DNA from: Diadema setosum
Taxonomy: Eukaryota; Echinodermata; Echinoidea; Diadematoida; Diadematidae
DNA length: 64,000 bases
Assembly (NCBI RefSeq): GCF_964275005.1
Contig: NC_092706.1
Coordinates: 27,092,281-27,156,280 of the forward strand
Direction: 5' to 3'
The number at the start of each line of letters is the position of its first letter. The stretch's first letter is position 1. Of the stretch, positions 58,847 to 64,000 are shown in pieces. Position numbers and translations under genes: made by a program. Below the pieces are notes generated by a model. That model was not told the origin of the DNA and searched no databases. It saw only the letters and a list, made by a program, of their open reading frames with translations.

Positions 58847-60445
58847 AGGCGGAAAATATATTTCCGCCTATACATTTCATTACATTCCAAATCTTTTCAG
58901 TCACTGATGATAGTAAAAGGTTTGGACAAAATAACCAGAAGTATACCATAGGTATCTTGGTGTAAATCTACAGTTAGCTTCAACAGTCGCGTGTACTGAG
59001 TAATTCAACAATGTGATTTTTTTTTTCCAAAAGGAAAAATTTCGGCACTTCATAGTTTAGTTCATTGAACTAGGGTATGACGGCACATGTATTTCATCAT
59101 TCATTATCAACAATAACGCATCTAGTGTGTTGATCTCAAAACAGTCATTATGTACACTGGCCTTACATAATTGATTTATGAGGCAGGGCCAGTTTAGCGA
59201 GCAAACAAAATTAGTTCTTGAAAACATTACTTTGTATTTTTTTCCCCTTTAGAATAATTCGGCAAATCAGCATTGGTATCTCTGATAAAATCATCACAAT
59301 TTCATTTTGTGTGAATGTCACCTTCTCTAGCACTCATTATCATGGCGACATCACTCATGATACTGATGGCGTGTAGAATGATATAATAAATTATCACTAT
59401 AATCACATCATCACCAATGTAGTGTATCGTGGTCATGATGGTCTTGGAAAAACCACTCCGTGTGTAAAACATAAGCACTTTGTAAGAAATTAGTGCGTAT
59501 AATTCTTGCGAGCATAGCATAACGATTGTAATTATATTAAATTTGAATTTGAATTCAATTGAATATATTTTTCATATTTCACGATATTATAATGTAATAA
59601 ACATGACTAACACAACAGCATATCTAACCAGACATTCTTTGAAGTGACACACGTGACAAAACCTGACTTTATTTAGTTTGTGATTTCTACACTGGTTCTC
59701 TGACATTCAATTTCCGTACAAACATTTTAGAACTATTTTGAAGCACTTATCTGGGTTTTTGTTTCAAATGGTAAATGTTGCCGTTTAAACCCAGTTGACA
59801 GTGCTTATCAAACGATGATGATATGAAGAGTTTGTTCGCAAAAACCGATAAGTCCATTTTTGCCAAATGGAGATATTTGCGATTAAAGGTCAAGAAAAAT
59901 AAAGAGAATAATAAGAAAATTTTTGCTTCTTTTGACCATAACTTCAAAAATGTACCTTTATACGTAGTGACCAATATATCATTTAGAAGGTATTATTTTG
60001 TACTTTATGACAGGGACCGTACTTCAAAATCTTCAAAAATGGACTTATCGGTTTTTGCGAACAAACTCTTCATATGTATACACCTGTCGGTTGTATAAAA
60101 GTTTTTCTGTTATAAAAAAAAAAAAAAAAATCTTTGATTGTAAACACTGCCATCATACAGTCCAAACTTATGGTGCCAAAAGGACCTTATCATCATCCAA
60201 GATTGCAAGAAATAAAGTCATCGTGATAACCAAAACATTATACTCACTACATTTGGAGGGGTGGTACTCTTGACTCGACGCTGTGCTATGTCTTCTCTTT
60301 GTGGTCTAGTTCTCAACTTCCCCGAACTTTTGGCCTTGGGCATTGCGCCATTCGCAGTCGACTTCTCCTTGCCCGTCGAGTTCTTAATCGTTTCCATGTC
60401 ACTGCGATGAAGGTATATCGCCCCTCTGCGATTCGTTCCAGACAT
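43717..60445 (-). CDS. EF-hand protein of unknown family (nine exons, 490 residues)
   Basis: Nine minus-strand exons join with all phases compatible into 490 residues. N-terminus: basic, Ser-rich, with five RRxS motifs (residues about 75-130). Centre: a calmodulin-like EF-hand pair, loops DSNGGGTIDADE (161-172) and DKDGSGEIDFEE (197-208). Both carry the needed acidic and Glu-12 ligands, so calcium binding is likely. Then an acidic stretch, a helical segment (VLFDALTKFMKTSALKQMDV), a Lys-rich patch (SRKKKKQKK), and a C-terminal region with KIRIRVHF, LGWVKCRVKSIADRLPK and SYWKTLKCHRM. No signal peptide or membrane segment. I do not recognise the family; a calcium sensor regulated by basophilic kinases is an inference only. 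Introns are long and repeat-filled. Confidence 0.78.
44434..44580 (-). CDS. EF-hand gene, exon 8
   Basis: Acceptor AATCGATTTGCAG, donor GTGAGT. 49 codons: VKETDKKREKAPTVPRLGWV, then KCRVKSIADRLPK and YTMDDLMKIRKG. Confidence 0.78.
44985..45208 (-). CDS. EF-hand gene, exon 7
   Basis: Acceptor CATGCACAG, donor GTGGGT. Encodes YDYKSPYAEPLRIMLTPQR, a Lys-rich patch and KIRIRVHFREEDETKKPEEV; local base use is GC-rich compared with the flanking introns. Confidence 0.78.
45701..47508 (+). mobile_element. Helentron-like element, inner copy
   Basis: A 1.8-kb copy with its own 5' hairpin (45702-45733) and 3' hairpin (47476-47497) ending CTAG at 47505-47508, inserted in the CTT-rich 5' region of the outer copy. 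By eye it matches the outer copy at roughly four bases in five, with the same block order, so the family had diverged before nesting. Confidence 0.7.
45903..45921. promoter_or_regulatory. Two perfect CRE octamers in the inner Helentron
   Basis: TGACGTCA at 45903-45910 and 45914-45921. Further perfect octamers in this copy lie at 46288-46295 and 46540-46547. CREB/ATF binding is known for this octamer; use here is inferred. Confidence 0.5.
47648..47666. promoter_or_regulatory. Two perfect CRE octamers in the outer Helentron
   Basis: TGACGTCA at 47648-47655 and 47659-47666, with two more at 48042-48049 and 48294-48301: the same four positions as in the inner copy. Confidence 0.5.
50041..50724. 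other. EF-hand gene intron 6, unique part
   Basis: No feature recognised between the Helentron end and exon 6. Confidence 0.5.
50725..50858 (-). CDS. EF-hand gene, exon 6
   Basis: Acceptor CTCTGCGTTGAACAG, donor GTAAGA. Encodes YFNTKYKRAQAPHVVMHYAA, GARLIGLTEKQLVQHLDRLQ and ASNE; likely helical. Confidence 0.78.
50928..51145. repeat. Composite simple repeats (GT, poly-G, poly-C, TA, poly-T/G)
   Basis: (GT)n at about 50930-50952 runs into poly-G. Poly-C lies near 50993, (TA)n at 51091-51119, then T-run and G-run to 51147. All are in EF-hand intron 5. Confidence 0.95.
51393..51519 (-). CDS. EF-hand gene, exon 5
   Basis: Acceptor CTTCCTTGTGTGTAAAG, donor GTATAT. Encodes AASHDEHAAGEEETPGGRE, then TVLFDALTKFMKTSALKQ and MDVLE. 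Its first bases resemble the adjacent minisatellite unit. Confidence 0.78.
51546..53165 (-). repeat. 63-bp minisatellite, about 24 copies
   Basis: Unit contains GAGTTTACCACTCTACAATT, GTTCATGGTGACTCGTGG and TTTCACATTCAAGATAGTCA. Copies differ by a few bases; a variant with CCGTACAATTTTTCGTGGTG recurs near 51686, 52392 and 52829, and a block of six units is repeated with an offset of about 376 bp, so there is higher-order structure. The unit is 21 codons and lacks stops, so long frames stay open on both strands. It lies in EF-hand intron 4 and starts about 27 bases upstream of exon 5. Confidence 0.92.
53166..53740 (-). repeat. Diverged relatives of the 63-bp minisatellite
   Basis: Motifs ACTACTCTACGATTGTTCAT and CGTATCTTCACATCCGAGAA recur with irregular spacing and AGAGAG insertions; older edge of the same array. 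Confidence 0.7.
53745..54101 (+). mobile_element. TTAA-type MITE (family B), right end missing
   Basis: Starts TTAAAGGGATGGTTTGG. The arms AAAATCGGTTTTGAAATGGC and GGATATCTCAGTCATTTC mirror each other around a centre near 53920. The right terminal piece seen in the copy at 8614-9958 is absent here. Confidence 0.65.
54114..54162. repeat. (GT)n then (GA)n microsatellite
   Basis: GT run followed by AGAGAG, in EF-hand intron 4 just after the truncated MITE. Confidence 0.95.
54929..54974. repeat. Poly-A and (TA)n run
   Basis: About 15 A then TA repeats and a short T-run. Confidence 0.95.
55560..55901 (+). mobile_element. LINE 3' tail
   Basis: Ends TTTTACGAAATGAATAAAG followed by a (TGAT)n tail to 55901, typical of a LINE 3' end; no coding part seen. 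The 5' limit is approximate. Confidence 0.5.
56470..56541 (-). CDS. EF-hand gene, exon 4 (second half of EF-hand 2)
   Basis: Acceptor CCTTTACCAG, donor GTAAGT. Encodes SGEIDFEEFLQLMTSTEKF then LETF; the intron before it splits the EF-hand loop after DKDG. Confidence 0.82.
57160..57686 (+). mobile_element. LINE 3' tail abutting exon 3
   Basis: Ends AAAAAATAAATTTTGAATTT with a TTGAA-type tail at 57686, only about 25 bases beyond the exon 3 boundary. No RT motif is left. Confidence 0.45.
57712..57855 (-). CDS. EF-hand gene, exon 3 (EF-hand 1 and start of EF-hand 2)
   Basis: Acceptor TATACTGACAG, donor GTGAGC. Encodes FQEVFDLFDSNGGGTIDADE, LQSALSSVDIHLPSQDIRDV and LETIDKD; GC-rich coding base use. 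Confidence 0.85.
58431..58686 (-). CDS. EF-hand gene, exon 2 (RRxS-rich region)
   Basis: Acceptor TCTTTCTTCTGTGCAG, donor GTCAGT. Contains MRRSSTV, PRRGSIL, ARRGSML, ARRGSNF and NRRSSRM, then a Pro/Lys run KRKPKPPEPEPALTKEQVE. Confidence 0.82.
58741..58846. repeat. (AAC)n(TAC)n microsatellite
   Basis: About 14 AAC units then about 20 TAC units. On the transcribed strand this is (GTA)n(GTT)n, ending about 55 bases before the exon 2 acceptor. Confidence 0.95.
59821..60075. mobile_element. Foldback MITE with ~40-bp near-perfect ends
   Basis: Left GAAGAGTTTGTTCGCAAAAA and CCGATAAGTCCATTTTTG are mirrored exactly on the right (CAAAAATGGACTTATCGG, TTTTTGCGAACAAACTCTTC). ATAT at both edges may be a target duplication. 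255 bp, in EF-hand intron 1. Confidence 0.75.
60248..60445 (-). CDS. EF-hand gene, exon 1 (start codon)
   Basis: The ATG opens MSGTNRRGAIYLHRSDMETI and a basic stretch ending STTPPNV; donor GTGAGT in phase 0. It is the first in-frame ATG upstream of exon 2, but an upstream non-coding exon cannot be excluded. Confidence 0.75.
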
Positions 60446-62344
60446 AATGTAATATGTTCACTTTTTGCGTCTGTATATCAATTAAAAAACAGTAAGACCA
60501 CAAATGATGTATGGTCTATATTTTTGTTACCTTATGGGTGTCATTTTTGGCTGAATTATCTCGGTGTTATGTACATGATTTCTTTATCTGCTACCCAGCT
60601 TGCCAAGTTATTCGTGGCTGTATGATAGCATCCCTTATGTTTACACTTCCCCTTATGAACGCAATACAAAAGCGGCAAGACGTTGCGCAGATGACCCTTA
60701 CCTAGATATGCAAATAAGCATGATGTCATAATAACGCGCATCACTATGTGCGCGCTCCTTGTGCTTTGCCATACGGTGATTCTAACAATACGAGTTTAAT
60801 TCTTACCAACTTTTCGTTATTTCTCTGTTGCTGATGCAGGAAATATAATCAGATTTTTTTTCGTAAAATCCGCATTTTTTACATATGATATTCGTTTATT
60901 TCATCATTTCAGTGAAAGCAAGCTCATGTGGTGTCCAGAAGTATATTATCAAACAGGCTACTCAGTTAACGAGAGCCTCGCAACCACACTCCTATCAGGT
61001 ACCATATTTTTTTTTCCGTCAAATTTTCTATGTGCTTGTAAATATCTGTAAATAAATTGTATTATAATATAAATAGCACCAGTCTGCAAGAATCTTTAAC
61101 AGTCTATGAAGGAGGCAGACTTAATAGTCAGAAGAAGAAGAAATAATTCCCGTTACCCGACAACAGCGGGCAGCAGATAATTCTTGGTGTCGGGTAAAAT
61201 GTCAATGAACATTACTGATGCAACACGGGATTTCCCATACTGTGTAATACTCGGTAGTACGTGTACTGTACGTGTAGGTTGTTGGTAAACAATGTAGAAG
61301 GCAAATGGCGTATGGACTGGAGACACGGGCTCGGCCTTCGTAGCAGCAGCATTGTTTTAGGTGTTAATACACCGTTACACGATTTGAATGTGCGGTAGAC
61401 TAGGCTAGGATGGATAAACAGTTATTCACAGACTCTTCTTGTGACTGCAAGGTTTTATGGTAAGTCTTTCTAATAATGAACTGCAGTACACTCATGATGT
61501 GTATCGTCAATCGCGTTTACGCCGGTACGGTCCATACGGATTGCCGGTCATTTTTGATCGGGCATTTCGGCTGTGCTGTGGCCGCGGCCGTGGGGTTGAT
61601 GGTCGCCGAATGGTCGATATCGTTACGTAGCAATGCCCTCTGCTGTGCAGTGCACAATGCATATCGCACGATATAAAGTAAACGTATAAACGTATAAACT
61701 TCACATTTGAACTAGTAGAATGTAAGCAATCGTATGAGCCGAAACAGAAAGAAAGGTATCTTGCCCATATAAGGCCCATGCACGATTGTGTCACTCATGA
61801 CTCTCTCACACACACAAGAGTTTCGTTTCATGTCCTATCCAAGCCTCATTGGTCCAAGGGATGTAATGTTTTGCCTCTCACAGAAAACACAACATGAGTA
61901 CAAATAATTATACACAGCCCTGTCGCTGTACACATTAAAGTGAGCATCTGGTCGGGTTAGAGTACAAGCAGCATTAGACACAGTAGGCCCTAAGACTCAA
62001 ATCTGAATGTATTTGATCCCAATTACTTGTAGGCCTAGGCTAATTTACCACCTAAAACCCTCTAGCAGGTGCCTAACCCGCCTCACAACCTTTCTGTTGG
62101 TCCTGTGTGTGAGAGAGTCACAACCCACACATGGGGAATAGCCTACCTTATCATTTCATCTCAGTATCCTGCAAAATCTTTTACATCGCTTTGCCATTAG
62201 TGATCACTTGACTTACAATTCATAAAATAGTTTAGCTACAATACATGCAATGAATACAGCAATTTCCTGTTCCATTCCTTAATTATACATTGAATGTATA
62301 TTGGTATCTTCTTTTTGCAAGTGCTCTTATTTTGTTGTCTTCAA
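60446..62344. promoter_or_regulatory. Divergent upstream region of the EF-hand gene and STX17
   Basis: About 1.9 kb between opposing starts. 61470-61680 is CpG-rich (GTGGCCGCGGCCGTGG, CGGTACGG). A donor-like TTTTATGGTAAGT near 61455 and the acceptor TTTTGTTGTCTTCAAG ending at 62344 suggest a non-coding first STX17 exon near 61300-61460. Confidence 0.4.
61905..61965 (+). repeat. Dispersed repeat, second copy
   Basis: CAGCCCTGTCGCTGTACAC and GCATCTGGTCGGGTTAG, relative of 20169-20230. Confidence 0.55.
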
Positions 62345-62367
62345 GGAAATCAAAGGCTTGCTGAGGC

Positions 62368-62526
62368 ATGGCAGATTTTGGTGAGACTCCTACAAGTGTG
62401 CCCGACCCCGATGACATGATGAAGCAGCCGATTAAAAAGCTGGAACCAGCTATCAACCGATACACCAAGATTGTCATTCCACTGGATCTTGACAGGCTCA
62501 GCAACCACTGTAGGAATATTCAGAAG
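62368..62526 (+). CDS. STX17: STX17, first coding exon
   Basis: 53 codons from ATG to CGGN-type end NIQK, donor GTACAG, phase 0. Includes the leader and most of the first helix. Confidence 0.92.
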
Positions 62527-63362
62527 GTACAGTTGTACCAACCTTTACATCACTCCATTCTTTCAAAACAAAAACACACAAGCAAACACATAGCAGAGTC
62601 ATTGTGCCAATCAAAGTAAACATCTAGTCAATACCTTACACTGACCAGAGAACGTAGCATCAATACATTTCCAAAAGAAGCATTTTTCCATGGCATTCTG
62701 ACCTGCTTTGCAAGTAGGCAGAGAAGGACTCCACTGCACCTAGTATTAGAATTACCTCCGCCAAGGAAGGAGGTTATGTTTTCATCGACATTGGTTTGTT
62801 CGTTTGTTTGCTGTGTGCAAGATAACTAAAAGTTGGGAACAGGTTTGAATGAAGCTTACAGGAAACGTTGATAATGAAATACTTAACAGATGATTAAATT
62901 TTGGTAGTGATCCAGGAATTTTTATGGATTTTTGAAGAATTCTTATCTTTTTTTCAGATAAGGTCAATGATTTAGGGAGTTCAAGCTGCACGTATTTGAG
63001 TTTTGCATACTCGCTCTAAAGCATGTGTTCTGCTCGGGTGAGGCACCTCACAGCTGGAAGCTGATGAGATAAAGAAAACGCTTCTGTATTGGGAAATTGG
63101 ACAATTTTTAGCATGTGATGAGCATGGATAGAAATAAGCTGACTGGCGGATGTCTGCACGCTCAGAGTGCTTTCTAGTTTATTTATATATTTGTCTAACT
63201 TTGTATTTGTTTTGGTGTGAATTTCTTCACGATAGTGTCTTTTCCCTTTTACCAATGTTCATGCTGATTTTTGACCTGTTTCTTTACCCCCAAAAGTTGC
63301 AGCAACAACAACAATGGGATAAGCTGAGAGCAGAGCAGATAAATGCCAGGAGGACAGTGCAA
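62368..63362 (+). CDS. STX17: Syntaxin-17, N-terminal part (two exons)
   Basis: Two exons encode the first 75 residues of syntaxin-17, the Qa-SNARE that drives autophagosome-lysosome fusion and also works at ER-mitochondria contacts. The match to the vertebrate N-terminal helix is direct: KKLEPAINRYTKIVIPLDLD against RRLEPAIQKFIKIVIPTDLE, then RLSNHCRNIQK, and in exon 2 WDKLRAEQINARRTVQ against WDKLHEEHINAGRTVQ. The start ATG follows a good acceptor by 24 bases. An acidic leader (MADFGETPTSVPDPDD) precedes the helix, longer than in human. The SNARE motif and paired membrane segments must lie beyond position 64000; I could not find the third exon before the edge. Confidence 0.92.
62752..62945 (+). 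repeat. Dispersed repeat CCTCCGCCAAGGAAGGAGGT
   Basis: Starts ACCTCCGCCAAGGAAGGAGG then TTATGTTTTCATCG and GTTTGTTCGTTTGTTTG. I know this type as a widespread repeat of marine animal genomes; the ends are approximate. Lies in STX17 intron 1. Confidence 0.55.
63297..63362 (+). CDS. STX17: STX17, second coding exon
   Basis: Acceptor TTTCTTTACCCCCAAAAG, donor GTAAGT; 22 codons LQQQQQWDKLRAEQINARRT then VQ. Length to the conserved Trp agrees with vertebrate STX17, which fixes the acceptor at AAAAG rather than at the TTGCAG six bases later. Confidence 0.9.
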
Positions 63363-64000
63363 GTAAGTGAATTAAGGCCAGTAATCTTTTTGGTGACTCG
63401 ATATGAGTATCATACCACAAATATTCCATATTGGTGTGAAAACTGTGTGATATTTAAAATGCCATTCGTTACGTTAAAAGAAATCTAGATGGAAGAAAAG
63501 GGGAAAAATACAAATGCTTGTATGTCATAGACTTCGGATCTGTTGCAGCAAGTAGACAATATCAAGATTTTATCATCTTTGATGCAAAGCAAGGATCAAA
63601 GTTTGTCTGCCTCTTTGTTTCTCTGTTTCATCTCTTGGGCTATGATGTTGGACTGTTGCATCATTCTCCAAAATTAGGTTTAGTTTAAGAGCACATCACA
63701 GGGCATTTGAACCTAATAAGTGCAAAAAGCAATGCTTAGCATGTGACAGTTACACCTAGGACAGCTATTAGCTCATTTAGGGTAACAGGAGCTCCTATAC
63801 CCAAGCTAGACATATGTGAACATTAATATTTTTTCTTAAAGGTTTTTCAATCAAATTTCGTTGCTTTTTAAGACTAGATGTGCAATATGCAGTTCTGTTT
63901 GGTTCATTTCAGTTCAATATGATTCACAAATACAGAACCAGATCAATCAGCCACATGAATACATAAATGGTAATCAAGGGGAATGTTCAATGCATGCACT
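63363..64000. other. STX17 intron 2 to window end
   Basis: No further STX17 exon recognised. Confidence 0.5.

Noticed and set aside
58737-58949. Poly-Ser/poly-Cys or poly-Thr reading frames
   Set aside because: They are translations of the AAC/TAC microsatellite.
63549-63600. Third STX17 exon (QVDNIKILSSL after TTGCAG)
   Set aside because: Does not resemble the expected QLRSNIREIEKL segment beyond the first residue.

Overview
The window is animal nuclear DNA: GT-AG introns, spliced coding exons, microsatellites, LINE pieces and many short inverted-repeat DNA transposons. The genes (BAAT/acyl-CoA thioesterase, an ER FKBP with EF-hands, a class A GPCR, syntaxin-17) are bilaterian. Several dispersed repeats resemble ones I associate with sea urchin assemblies, so a marine deuterostome, probably an echinoderm, is my best guess; I cannot confirm the species from sequence alone.

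Layout. 0.5-4.2 kb: an inverted pair of MITEs and a 694-bp tandem array. 4.8-5.5 kb (+): the last two coding exons of a BAAT/ACOT-type gene. 5.6-14.2 kb: gene-free, with LINE remnants (one inside a MITE) and three foldback or MITE elements. 14.35-21.34 kb (-): a complete FKBP7/FKBP14-like ER gene with two competing last exons. 22.1-24.9 kb: a 2.8-kb inverted element whose arms are a GTACCACAGGA minisatellite, inserted in an older MITE. 25-31 kb: LINEs and MITEs. 31.5-32.8 kb (-): a 440-residue GPCR with an uninterrupted reading frame. 33-43.7 kb: gene-free, with a 2.9-kb LINE on the minus strand, a hAT-like MITE and a foldback carrying a tRNA-derived SINE. 43.7-60.4 kb (-): a nine-exon EF-hand gene (490 residues when joined); its introns hold a nested pair of Helentron-like elements (45.6-50.0 kb) and a 63-bp minisatellite that begins at an exon edge. 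62.4 kb to the end (+): the first two coding exons of syntaxin-17, divergent from the EF-hand gene.

The genes do not form a pathway; they are ordinary neighbours. Two act in the endomembrane system (FKBP in the ER lumen, STX17 in autophagosome/ER SNARE fusion), but nothing in the sequence links them. The unusual content lies mainly in the repeats and in the duplicated FKBP terminal exon. Exon joins were worked out by eye from splice signals and reading phase, and all phases are compatible. No database search was possible.
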